A DNA stretch of 16,808 nt from Sulfurovum sp. (GTDB lineage: Bacteria > Campylobacterota > Campylobacteria > Campylobacterales > Sulfurovaceae): the NCBI GenBank assembly GCA_027029065.1, contig JALVGO010000035.1, positions 24,076 through 40,883 on the forward strand, read 5' to 3'. Below are positions 7,429 through 14,717 of the stretch, one piece after another; the first letter of the stretch is position 1, and the number at the start of each line of letters is the position of its first letter. The notes beneath the pieces are model-generated. The model was not told the DNA's origin. It saw only the letters and a list, made by a program, of their open reading frames with translations, and made no database searches. Both the position numbers and the translations under genes were made by a program.

Positions 7429-8596
7429 TGTAGGCTCCTTGTAAAAAGCGTAGTTCTATTTTTTTCTCGTTGATCGTTTTTTGTGTCTGAAGCAAGGCTT
7501 TGCGTGTCTGGATCAGCCTGTTCTTGGCTGTCATCAGTTCGAACAGAGATCCTTTGGAGATGGTATATCCCTCTTGAAGCAGTGCGGTGAGCTCCTGCTG
7601 CTCTTTTTGCAGGTTTTGCAGTGCATGGTATTGTGCCGTCAGTTCTTTGATAGCACTTTGCAGCATCTGTTTCTGATTTTTCAGTGTTACAGCAAGCTGT
7701 TGTCGTTCGAGTGCGACCTGATTTTGCTGCAGTTTTGCAAGCATCCGCTCTTGGCTTCGGTCATGGTTTATTGCCAGCGGTATGGAGACACCCAGACGGA
7801 AGATGGACTGATCGGGTTCTTTTTCCAGCTCGGTATTCAGTTCGTACTGTGTAAAACTCCCCTGTGCGGCAATCGCTTTGCTTTGGTAGAGCCTCTCTTT
7901 GGCAAGGAGTATCGCTTCAAGAGGTGTTGTTTTACCGCTTTGGGCATTCGCTGCTGAGATATCGTAGATGAATACTTTTGCAAGCGAGACTTTTTTGCTC
8001 AAGCCTGCTGTAGCAAGCAGCTGATAGTAGAGTGTATCACGCTGCTGGCGTGCGGTGTAGAGCTGCGTTTTCAGCATCGATGTCTGTGTCTTTGCCTGCA
8101 GGTAGGCAACCCTGTTCTCCAAACCGCTTTTGTAGCGTTTGTAAACCATCTGGGTAACCTTCTGTGAGAGTCGGTACTCCGCTTCAATCAGGCTGAGCAG
8201 TCTGCTCTGGTAGACATAGTTGGTGTAAAGGTTCTCCAGACTTCGCAGGTAGCCCGCACGCCCCTCTGTGGCATATGCCTGCGCCAGTTGAAGATTGGCA
8301 TTGGCAGTCGCCTGTACCCCCTCATAGAAGCTGCCGGTACGTACCGGTTGTGAGAAGCTGACGGCATAGCCAAGCTCGTTTGAGCCGTTTTTGGGGTTGT
8401 AGTCTGCACCCCCTATGTAGAGTGAGGGGTTCTGTGCCCTGAGTGCTATGCCGTTTTGGGTATTGGCCATTTTCACCTTCAACTGCTGCTGCTGAAGCAC
8501 AGGGGAGTGTTTGAGGGTGTAGGCTTTGAACTGTTCATAGCTCATCCCAAACAGTGAGAGGGAGAGCGTGGTGAAAAGTATGAGTGTTTTTTGCAT
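7421..8596 (-). CDS. czcC: TolC-family outer membrane efflux protein (CzcC type)
   Basis: 391-residue outer membrane channel of the metal RND complex. It starts with a signal peptide (MQKTLILFTTLSLSLFG), then a mainly alpha-helical, Gln/Leu-rich sequence with the two-fold repeat expected of the OEP family. No Cys follows the signal, so it is not an obvious lipoprotein. I chose the ATG at 8596 because AAAGGAT lies eight bases upstream. An in-frame ATG at 8617 has no ribosome site and would spoil the signal peptide. It is the first gene of the tight channel-adaptor-pump unit, and a 149-bp gap separates it from the CzcI-like gene. CzcC is the better label given the neighbours, though sequence alone only supports TolC-like. 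Confidence 0.88.
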   Translation of the reverse strand: MQKTLILFTTLSLSLFGMSYEQFKAYTLKHSPVLQQQQLKVKMANTQNGIALRAQNPSLYIGGADYNPKNGSNELGYAVSFSQPVRTGSFYEGVQATANANLQLAQAYATEGRAGYLRSLENLYTNYVYQSRLLSLIEAEYRLSQKVTQMVYKRYKSGLENRVAYLQAKTQTSMLKTQLYTARQQRDTLYYQLLATAGLSKKVSLAKVFIYDISAANAQSGKTTPLEAILLAKERLYQSKAIAAQGSFTQYELNTELEKEPDQSIFRLGVSIPLAINHDRSQERMLAKLQQNQVALERQQLAVTLKNQKQMLQSAIKELTAQYHALQNLQKEQQELTALLQEGYTISKGSLFELMTAKNRLIQTRKALLQTQKTINEKKIELRFLQGAYND

Positions 8597-8745
8597 CGGC
8601 AAAATCCTTTGTATCATTTTAAATAGGGTTCTCTGAAAAACTACGAGTGAAACTTCGGTAATTATTATTCAGAGTGTCAATAAAGATTTGTAAGTCCGGC
8701 AGTACCGAACGGTTAGTCTAAATATATTTTTGGAATAGGGTAGGG

Positions 8746-9063
8746 TTAGGTGTATATGGGAGGTTTGTGTTCGGTTGTTTTAAAAGGGGGTGTGTATGCC
8801 GCTGTTTTCGTTTGTGGTGCCTCTTGATGTGTAGGCAGTGCCAATGCGGGCAGTGCTTCATCGAGGATTGCCATAAAGTGAAAGAGATGGTGTATTTTAC
8901 ACAGATCGCCACAGTCGTCACTGCTGTTCTGTTCGAGAACAAAATCTACGGCAGTGGTGTGATGGCACTGTGCATGGTTGTCTTCTATGGCAATGAATGC
9001 CGCATGGGTGACGTTAAAAGAGAGTGACAGCAGTAAGAGCAGTTTGATAATTGTCACTTTCAT
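8746..9063 (-). CDS. Small secreted His/Cys protein, CzcI-like
   Basis: 105 residues with a signal peptide at about 1-21 (MKVTIIKLLLLLSLSFNVTHA). The mature part is rich in possible metal ligands: H30, C33, H34, H35, C51, C55, H58, H59 and H62. It also has LPALALP and a proline-rich tail, KPPIYT. Size, signal peptide, Cys/His cluster, tail and position just before the channel-adaptor-pump genes all resemble CzcI, the small periplasmic protein encoded ahead of czcCBA in Cupriavidus. The similarity is by layout rather than strong identity. The ATG at 9063 has AAAGGAG six bases upstream; an in-frame start at 9111 has none and would bury the signal peptide. The gene begins 48 nt after the permease stop, so the two are probably cotranscribed. 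A periplasmic metal-binding or modulating role is inferred. Confidence 0.7.
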   Translation of the reverse strand: MKVTIIKLLLLLSLSFNVTHAAFIAIEDNHAQCHHTTAVDFVLEQNSSDDCGDLCKIHHLFHFMAILDEALPALALPTHQEAPQTKTAAYTPPFKTTEHKPPIYT

Positions 9064-9111
9064 GCACACTCCTTTTGGTATGGGATCAGTATAGCCAAAA
9101 TTGCCATACAC

Positions 9112-10371
9112 TCAGCTTCCACAGCAGCTGCCGCCGCTGCATTCGGATTTTTTTGTAAACCACGGTTTGGCAAGAAAATAGAGTACCATTCCCCACAGCA
9201 CAACAGCACTCAAGGTTGCAATGATGCCACCATGTTCATCCATGTGTACCAGTGACACAGGGTCGATGTTGGAAGCGTCAAAAACAAAGTCAAGCCCAAG
9301 CCCAAAAAGGATACTGCCGATTACGATGGTACCGAGGTAGATTGCCAGTGAACGGCTGCCGAGCATCTTTTTGACAACACCGATAGTGACGGTGTTTGTT
9401 GCAGGGCCTGCCGAGAGAAAGACAAAAGCCGCCCCAGCACTTACACCGCTTAGCATCAGTCCTGCGGCAATGGGCAGCGAGGCAGTGGCACAGACATACA
9501 TTGGCACAGCTATGGCGATGACGATGAGGTAGCTCAGCCAGTTGTAGGTTTTAAGCAGTTCGCTGAGATTGTCCGGGATCGCCACAGTGATGAGAGCACC
9601 AAGCAGCAACCCCCAAAAGAGAGGTTTGGCGATATCACCAAGGAGGGTGATAAAGGCATACTTCATTGCTGCTGTGAAGGAGAAGCCTTTTGTTTTATTA
9701 TCAGAGCATGAGTCTGACGAACAGCAGGAGGGCGCTTCCGGGGCGGAAGCAAATGAGGAATGATGGTTTGCATCACTTTGTGATGCCTTTATTTTTGGGG
9801 AGAGTGTTGAGGGTTTAGTGCTGAGTGTTGAGAATGTTTGGGGTTGGTTGGTTGCTTTGGGTGTAAATGCAGTTTGCGTAGGGTGCTGTACCCCTACAGC
9901 ACCAAATGTTGTTTTGCTTGCAGAGCTCTTTTTATCTGTTTCCTCATTTTCTTTTTCATCTGATTTGCCAAAAACATTGGTCAAAATGCCTGCTGCGACG
10001 GCGATGAACATGGAGGTGATGATGCGGTAGAGGGTAAAGATCCACCCAAAGATGCCGTAGGTTGCCAAGATGGAGTCCACACCGGTAATGGGGGTTGAGA
10101 TAAGAAAGGAGAGGGTAGCCCCTTTGCTTGCACCCGATTTTTTAATGGAGGTTGCCAGTGGGATGACCCCGCAGGAGCAGACAGGCAGAGGGATACCAAA
10201 GAGGGTGGACTTGACCACCGAAGAGACATTGTCACTGCCAAGATGTCTGGTAACGATGCTGTCTGGTACGATCTCATGTAAAATGCCCGCAAAGACAAGC
10301 CCAAACAGGATGTAGGGTGCCATGGCGACGCTAAGCTGCCAGAGAGCTTCTAAAAAGTGTGTAATTTCCAT
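9112..10371 (-). CDS. SO_0444/ArsP-like metal efflux permease with repeat-derived linker
   Basis: 419-residue inner-membrane permease of the ArsP_1 (DUF318) superfamily, closest by eye to the SO_0444 Cu/Zn efflux group. The two homologous halves lie at about 1-135 and 230-405. Motifs are PLPVCSCGVIPLATSIKKSGASKG (C65, C67; given in two parts, PLPVCSCGVIP and LATSIKKSG), STPITGVDS, MYVCATASLPIA (C294) and SAGPATNT. C411, C416 and C417 are at the C-terminal end. It probably exports a thiophilic or transition metal from the cytosol. The 90-residue linker (about 136-226) is unusual. Residues 156-191 are encoded by a palindromic repeat and a heptamer array also found in intergenic DNA, and the later part contains CCSSDSC. 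The ATG at 10371 has AAGGG nine bases upstream. It is divergent from arsR across a palindromic operator. A methylarsenite exporter (ArsP) is the main alternative. Confidence 0.8.
   Translation of the reverse strand: MEITHFLEALWQLSVAMAPYILFGLVFAGILHEIVPDSIVTRHLGSDNVSSVVKSTLFGIPLPVCSCGVIPLATSIKKSGASKGATLSFLISTPITGVDSILATYGIFGWIFTLYRIITSMFIAVAAGILTNVFGKSDEKENEETDKKSSASKTTFGAVGVQHPTQTAFTPKATNQPQTFSTLSTKPSTLSPKIKASQSDANHHSSFASAPEAPSCCSSDSCSDNKTKGFSFTAAMKYAFITLLGDIAKPLFWGLLLGALITVAIPDNLSELLKTYNWLSYLIVIAIAVPMYVCATASLPIAAGLMLSGVSAGAAFVFLSAGPATNTVTIGVVKKMLGSRSLAIYLGTIVIGSILFGLGLDFVFDASNIDPVSLVHMDEHGGIIATLSAVVLWGMVLYFLAKPWFTKKSECSGGSCCGS
9801..9835 (-). repeat. Heptamer array 2 (inside permease gene)
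   Basis: Read on the minus strand, this is five consecutive 7-nt units of the form NNNCTMA, with the last base of the fifth changed. Examples are ATTCTCA, ACACTCA and GCACTAA; as in array 1, the third unit ends TAA. It encodes the low-complexity stretch around STLSTKPSTLS in the permease linker and lies 42 nt 3' of palindromic repeat copy 2. Confidence 0.65.
9878..9906. repeat. 29-nt palindromic repeat, copy 2 (in permease coding sequence)
   Basis: Exact reverse complement of 706-734, with arms at 9882-9890 and 9895-9903 around CCCC. It is translated in frame as FGAVGVQHPT (from residue 156) in the hydrophilic linker of the permease, so intergenic-type repeat DNA forms part of a protein. Confidence 0.85.
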
Positions 10372-10416
10372 CTATAACCCTTCTTTTGTATGATCTCCTT
10401 AATAGAACATTGGATA

Positions 10417-10440
10417 TCATATAACAATATAGTTATATGA
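10417..10440. promoter_or_regulatory. Probable ArsR operator between arsR and the efflux operon
   Basis: Perfect inverted repeat, TCATATAAC (10417-10425) and GTTATATGA (10432-10440), separated by AATATA. It lies between the divergent arsR and permease starts, the usual place and shape for an ArsR/SmtB site. A TTGGAT (10410-10415) with TATATG 18 nt later (10434-10439) could be the arsR promoter, placing the -10 box inside the operator. Binding here could repress both directions. Confidence 0.7.
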
Positions 10441-10465
10441 AAAGATGCCTTTGAAGGAGCTGAAA

Positions 10466-10783
10466 GTGGCAAAGATTAACGAGTTGACAGCGCTGTTTAA
10501 AGCGTTGTCGGACATAAACCGTGTGAGGATCATTGCCTTGATAGCAAGAGAGGGCAGTGTCTGTGTCTGTGAACTGTGTGATACACTCGGACTTTCCCAA
10601 CCACTTGTCTCCAGACATCTCAAACAGCTTAAAGATACAGGCATACTTGTATCGCACAAAGAGGGGAAGTGGGCAATCTACACACTCAATGCAAATGCAG
10701 ATGCTTTTTTAAAGTGTGTCATAGATGAAATACGCAGTGCTGAAGCAACACTCCCGCCACTATGTGCATGTGAGAGGTGTTAA
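10466..10783 (+). CDS. ArsR/SmtB-family metal-sensing repressor
   Basis: 105-residue winged-helix repressor that releases DNA on binding metal. The sequence runs from FKALSDINRVRIIALI, through the metal motif SVCVCELCDTLGLSQPLVS at the start of the recognition helix region, to SRHLKQLKDTGILVSHKEGKWAIY (wing). The CVCELC triplet of Cys matches type-1 As(III)/Sb(III) sensors of the E. coli ArsR kind. A second Cys cluster, CACERC, ends the protein and could bind Cd, Pb, Zn or As. I prefer the GTG at 10466 because AAGGAG lies six or seven bases upstream; an in-frame ATG at 10445 has only a weak site and may fall at or before the transcript start. The gene faces the next porin, with 4 nt between stop codons. 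It probably controls the divergent permease and the downstream RND operon. Confidence 0.9.
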   Translation: MAKINELTALFKALSDINRVRIIALIAREGSVCVCELCDTLGLSQPLVSRHLKQLKDTGILVSHKEGKWAIYTLNANADAFLKCVIDEIRSAEATLPPLCACERC

Positions 10784-10787
10784 CCTG

Positions 10788-12035
10788 TTAAAAACTATAT
10801 GCAGCAATAAGTCTGAACTGGTCAAAATCTTCTCCATTGTCATCTTTATGATTGACATTTGCATAGGCAGCAGTAATGGTAAGCTGATCAAGAGGCGTAT
10901 ATTCAACGACAATATCTGTCTCATTGGTATGGTAGTGCATGTCTGCTTCATTGGCAGTGAACTTTCCGTAGGCGATACCACAGTTTAGATGTGGTGCCCC
11001 CAGTACGGAAAGGTCATATCCTGCCGCTGCCATCCATGCACTCCCTTTTGTGCCTATGGCATCGACGGTCTGGTCTTCCATAGAGGTAAAGTAGGGGCCA
11101 CCACCAAGAGAGAGGTCACAGGCTCCGCTTTTACCATTGTCTTTGTTGTAGGCTCCCAGCAGTGTGATGCCAAGTGAGGGGAACGCAAGCTCCGCACTTA
11201 TGCCGAATGTATGGGCATTTTTGGTACCCAGCAGTGCCGCACCTGTTTCTTCGGTATCACTATACTGCAAGCCGAGAGTCAGTTCTGCATGGTCAAAGAG
11301 GGTATAGGCATAGCCTGCTTCCGCATAGAGGATATCGGCAATGTCAGTGTAGTGGTAGTACCAGAAACTCAATGAAAGGTTGTCAATATCGTAGGCGGCT
11401 GAGGCGTAGTAGATGCCGTCGGTATTGTCGGTACCCAGTACCTGTGCGACATCGACAAATTTGCTGCTGTCAACACCGTTCTCCCACCCTGCCATCTTGT
11501 CAATAAAACCTGCCTGCAGGGTGAGGTGCGCAATATCAGTGTTTTTGAGTGTGTAGGCGCTAAAAAAGTTTGGCATCATACGGATGTCGTCACTGTCGGC
11601 AAAAGGTGTGTCAAGAGCCTGTCTGCCGAGCTTCACTTCGGTATTGTGCCATTTGCCGTCAATGTAGGCTTTGGAGAGCAGGGCAAAACTTTTGTTGGAG
11701 GCATCGAAAAAGTCCGGATTGGTATGCAGCGGATTTTGGTTGATTGCCGGGTCGATCACCGTGTATGCTGAGAGGGCAAGCATGATGCCGTTCCAGCGCT
11801 TGGTGTCGAAGTGTATGTGTCCCCCAATTCCGTAGGCATTGGTACGTTCTGTACCTTCCTGAGCCAGTGTGATAAAACCAGCACGCAGCTGTCCTTTGGT
11901 GTGCATCTCTGTATCGTAGGTACCAAGAATGTTTCTGACAGACTGTACTGCTGTTGGTTGCTGTGTATTCTCAGTGTTGGCACTAATAACAATAGTTGTT
12001 ATCAAAAATGTAGATGTTAAAATGTGTAGTTTCAT
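10788..12035 (-). CDS. OprD-like outer membrane porin downstream of feoA
   Basis: 415-residue predicted outer membrane beta-barrel with a signal peptide at about 1-19 and an aromatic C-terminal residue (AAYSF), as barrels require. It contains KLGRQALDTP (GRQ at 137-139) and the YYHYTDIADILYAEAGYAY region. Both match the porin at 14823-16079 (IGRQELDTP; YYDVMDIADALWAQA), so the two are paralogues of the Campylobacterota OprD-like porin family. The start at 12035 has AGAGGA at a good distance; an in-frame start at 12062 would precede the signal peptide. It begins 46 nt after feoA on the same strand, so it is probably part of a feoB-feoA-porin transcript. A role in letting ferrous iron or another small solute across the outer membrane is inferred from position only. 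Confidence 0.82.
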   Translation of the reverse strand: MKLHILTSTFLITTIVISANTENTQQPTAVQSVRNILGTYDTEMHTKGQLRAGFITLAQEGTERTNAYGIGGHIHFDTKRWNGIMLALSAYTVIDPAINQNPLHTNPDFFDASNKSFALLSKAYIDGKWHNTEVKLGRQALDTPFADSDDIRMMPNFFSAYTLKNTDIAHLTLQAGFIDKMAGWENGVDSSKFVDVAQVLGTDNTDGIYYASAAYDIDNLSLSFWYYHYTDIADILYAEAGYAYTLFDHAELTLGLQYSDTEETGAALLGTKNAHTFGISAELAFPSLGITLLGAYNKDNGKSGACDLSLGGGPYFTSMEDQTVDAIGTKGSAWMAAAGYDLSVLGAPHLNCGIAYGKFTANEADMHYHTNETDIVVEYTPLDQLTITAAYANVNHKDDNGEDFDQFRLIAAYSF

Positions 12036-12081
12036 AAAAATCCTCTTGTATATGCCTTTCAATCAAACGAGAGGCGAGATG

Positions 12082-12306
12082 TTAAATCTTCTCAACCTCT
12101 ATCTTCTCCGCTTCCTCTTTACGCAAGGCGATCAATGTACCGCCCACCTCTATCTCCATGGTCTGTTTGGCAAGTGAACACCCTTTGACGGTCAGTTCTT
12201 CTCCACGCATGATCCCAAAAGAGTTGAGACGGTCTTTGAGTGTCTTGTCTGCATGTATTTTGACAATCTCCCCACGCTCCCCTTTGGTAAGCTCTGTTAA
12301 CTTCAT
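12082..12306 (-). CDS. feoA: FeoA, small SH3-like protein of ferrous iron uptake
   Basis: 74 residues, the normal size for FeoA, a cytosolic SH3-like protein that assists FeoB. Typical parts are the opening MKLTELTKGERGEIVKI, the central LKDRLNSFGIMRGEELTV and the closing GGTLIALRKEEAEKIEV. The ATG at 12306 has AAGGAG eight bases upstream. It lies downstream of feoB, the reverse of the usual feoA-feoB order, separated by 186 bp that hold a large inverted-repeat element and a heptamer array. Confidence 0.92.
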   Translation of the reverse strand: MKLTELTKGERGEIVKIHADKTLKDRLNSFGIMRGEELTVKGCSLAKQTMEIEVGGTLIALRKEEAEKIEVEKI

Positions 12307-12347
12307 ACTTCCTACTCCTTAAACTTTGTGTTTTCTAAAAAATCACC

Positions 12348-12432
12348 GGTTTCACTCGATAGCTCTGGCAGTCGTGAACGCAAGCGCCCCTTTCAGGGGT
12401 TGGGCACTCCTTTGTCGCCATCGAGTGAAACC
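12348..12432. repeat. 85-nt inverted-repeat element between feoB and feoA
   Basis: Perfect 13-bp terminal inverted repeats, GGTTTCACTCGAT (12348-12360) and ATCGAGTGAAACC (12420-12432), enclose 59 nt. In minus-strand RNA the stem extends by a G-U pair and two more G-C pairs to 16 bp. Inside, CCCCT and AGGGG form a further small hairpin. There is no T-run to suggest a terminator and no ORF. It may be a short non-autonomous repeat or a structured RNA element in the feo transcript. Confidence 0.6.
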
Positions 12433-12461
12433 TCAATAATTTATTGAATTTAGAAATCTAC

Positions 12462-12496
12462 TTTTTAATTTTTAACTTTTAATTTCTAATTTTCAT
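12462..12496 (+). repeat. Heptamer array 3 (five units)
   Basis: Five consecutive 7-nt units: TTTTTAA twice, then CTTTTAA, TTTCTAA and TTTTCAT. It follows the 85-nt inverted-repeat element by 29 nt and runs over the feoB stop codon (12493-12495). The low complexity of AT-rich DNA makes this array less certain on its own than the other two. Confidence 0.5.
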
Positions 12497-14613
12497 CCTG
12501 TGATCAACAACGTGACCCTATACGCCACAAACGCAAGTACCCATGCACTCGCCGTGGTCATCACAAAGAGATAGACCAGATACTTCCATCCTCCCGCTTC
12601 TCTGGCAAAGACCGCAGAGGCGGCAAAGCAAGGCAGATAGATCATGACAAAGACAATGAAGGCGATCGCTGCTGCAAAGGGGATCTGTGCCCGTATCTGT
12701 GCAAGCAGGCTGTTGCTCTCCTGGTCGACCTGATCCCCCAGTGAGTAGAGAACACCAAGAGTGGAAACAACAACCTCTTTTGCAGCGAGTCCCGCTTCGA
12801 GTGATACGGACATTTTCCAGTCAAAGCCAAGCGGCGCGAAGAAAGGCTCCGTTGCTTTCCCTACCCGTCCAAGGTAGCTCTGCTCAAGCAGTTTTGCCTG
12901 AAGTTCATTGTCAAGTTTTGTTTTTTGTGCCTCATCCTGTATCTGAGCTATTTTGGTCTGATAAACAGCTTCAAGTTCCGGATTTTTGGGGTAGTTGCTG
13001 GCAAACCAGACCAGTATGGAAGCAGCCAGAATGAAGGTACCGGCTTTGTTGAGGTAGCTTTTTGCCTGTCCGTAAACGGTGTGCCAGATCAGTTTGGCAG
13101 AGGGGAGACGGTACTTTGGCATCTCCATAACAAAAGGCTCATCTTCCCCTTTGAAGACAAAGGTTTTGAGTGCTTTTGCCATAAACAGCCCCAGCATCGC
13201 ACCTGAGATGTAGATGAGAAAAAGGATGTTCCCAGCATGCTCTTTGCCAAAAAAAGCCCCTGCAAAGAGGACATAGATAGGCAGACGCGCCCCACAGCTC
13301 ATAAATCCGATGATAAAGAGGGTAATGAGCCTGTCTTTTTCATTTTTGAGAGTACGTGCCGCCATGTAGGCTGGGACAGAGCAGCCAAAACCGGTCACAA
13401 GCGGGATAAAGCTTTTGCCATGCAACCCGAACTTGTGGAAAAAGCCGTCCAGCAGGAATGCCACACGGCTCATGTACCCTGTGGTCTCCAGCAGGGCAAT
13501 GCCAAGAAAGAGAACGACAATGTTGGGCAGGAACATCACCACTGCACCGACACCACCAATGACACCGTCTGCAACGAGTGAGGCAAGCTCTTCGTCGCCA
13601 AGTATCGTACGTGTTTGATCTGCCAGCCATGTAAACCCGGCATCTATCCAGTCCATAGGAACGGCACCCAGTGTGAAGGTGAGCTGGAAGAGCAGCCACA
13701 TAAAGAGGAGGAAGATAGGCACACCAAGCCATTTGTTGATGAGCAGGTTGTCGATCTTCTGTGTTAGGTTCTTTGCCCGCATGCTTTTGACAGACATGAC
13801 CTCCATCTTTGCCCCTTTTGCAAAGGCAAAGTGTTCATCGGCAAAGATCTCTTCAAGGTCTTTGGTGCCCATGTGAAGATAGATATGTTCGAGGGCTTCG
13901 CGTAAAATAGGCAGCAGCTCTATCCAGATGGGTTCATCATGCATTTGCTTGTAGACATCTTCATCTTCCTGCAGCAGTTTGACAGCAAGGTGACGATAGG
14001 GAAGACTGCTTTTGTACTTTTTCTCTTCAAGGAAAGTGACGATATGTTCTATCTCCTCTTCTATGGGGTCGGAGTAGATCACTTTTGAGGTGGTTTGCGG
14101 TTTTTCATAAACCTCTACAATGGCATGTTTGAGTGATTCAATACCCTCTTTGGTTGTAGCGGACGTTTTAATGACTGGTACACCAAGAATGGCAGAGAGC
14201 TGTTTTTCGTCTATCTCTATGCCCTCTTTTTGGGCTTCATCCATCATATTGAGTACAACGATGACCTTTCTTCCGGTTTCGAGCAGTTGGGTGGTAAAGA
14301 GCAGGTTACGCTGCAGGTTGGTTGCATCGACAACGTTTACGATGATGTCATACTCGTCACTTTGCAGAAAACTTTTCGTTACCTTCTCTTCAATGGTGTA
14401 TTCAGTCAGAGAGTAGGCACCTGGAAGGTCGATGATGTGCACCTCATAGTCTTTACATGAGGTTTCATCACAGAGTTTGAAGATGACTTCGGTTTTGTCT
14501 ACCGTGACACCTGAAAAGTTGCCTACTTTTAGTTTGGCATTGGAGATGGCATTGATAAGTGAGGATTTCCCTACATTGGGTTGTCCTGCCAGTGCGACGA
14601 CGATCTTTTCCAT
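12493..14613 (-). CDS. feoB: FeoB ferrous iron transporter
   Basis: 706-residue inner-membrane Fe(II) importer with an N-terminal G domain. The GTPase motifs are GQPNVGKS (10-17), T38 in GVTV, DLPG (62-65), NMMD (122-125) and SAT (151-153). A helical spacer domain follows to about residue 280. The membrane part has the gate motifs GFGCSVPAYMAARTLKN and SCGARLPIY, and late in the protein MIYLPCFAASAVFAREAGG. Length and order are normal for a full FeoB. The ATG at 14613 has AAGGAT ten bases upstream. Two Fur-like boxes lie in the 209-bp gap before the gene, so expression is probably derepressed in low iron. Confidence 0.96.
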   Translation of the reverse strand: MEKIVVALAGQPNVGKSSLINAISNAKLKVGNFSGVTVDKTEVIFKLCDETSCKDYEVHIIDLPGAYSLTEYTIEEKVTKSFLQSDEYDIIVNVVDATNLQRNLLFTTQLLETGRKVIVVLNMMDEAQKEGIEIDEKQLSAILGVPVIKTSATTKEGIESLKHAIVEVYEKPQTTSKVIYSDPIEEEIEHIVTFLEEKKYKSSLPYRHLAVKLLQEDEDVYKQMHDEPIWIELLPILREALEHIYLHMGTKDLEEIFADEHFAFAKGAKMEVMSVKSMRAKNLTQKIDNLLINKWLGVPIFLLFMWLLFQLTFTLGAVPMDWIDAGFTWLADQTRTILGDEELASLVADGVIGGVGAVVMFLPNIVVLFLGIALLETTGYMSRVAFLLDGFFHKFGLHGKSFIPLVTGFGCSVPAYMAARTLKNEKDRLITLFIIGFMSCGARLPIYVLFAGAFFGKEHAGNILFLIYISGAMLGLFMAKALKTFVFKGEDEPFVMEMPKYRLPSAKLIWHTVYGQAKSYLNKAGTFILAASILVWFASNYPKNPELEAVYQTKIAQIQDEAQKTKLDNELQAKLLEQSYLGRVGKATEPFFAPLGFDWKMSVSLEAGLAAKEVVVSTLGVLYSLGDQVDQESNSLLAQIRAQIPFAAAIAFIVFVMIYLPCFAASAVFAREAGGWKYLVYLFVMTTASAWVLAFVAYRVTLLITG

Positions 14614-14648
14614 TGATTAATAATCCTTATGCTCTTTTAAAAGTAAAA

Positions 14649-14663
14649 TGAAAATAGTTATCA
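14649..14663. promoter_or_regulatory. Fur-like box 1 upstream of feoB
   Basis: TGAAAATAGTTATCA matches 12 of 14 defined positions of the 7-1-7 Fur core TGATAATnATTATCA. It lies 36 nt upstream of the feoB ATG, where Fur binding would block transcription. Confidence 0.65.
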
Positions 14664-14717
14664 TTTATCTTTTTGATAGTGTAATGTACTCCTAATTTGC
14701 TTAAAAAAAGTTAAATT

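Noticed and set aside
8675..8680. Perfect TTGACA (minus strand) ahead of the TolC-like gene as a -35 box.
   Set aside because: No acceptable -10 box lies 16-19 nt downstream, so I do not call a promoter; the operon may still have an internal start in this 149-bp gap.
10780..10791. TTAAC-CT-GTTAA covering both stop codons between arsR and the porin as a shared terminator.
   Set aside because: A 5-bp AT-rich stem with no T-run is too weak; the symmetry comes from two facing TAA stops.
12393..12405. GTTGGGC inside the 85-nt element, which fits the integron attC core GTTRRRY.
   Set aside because: Only one core is present, no matching RYYYAAC partner at the other end, and no integrase or cassette genes in the window.
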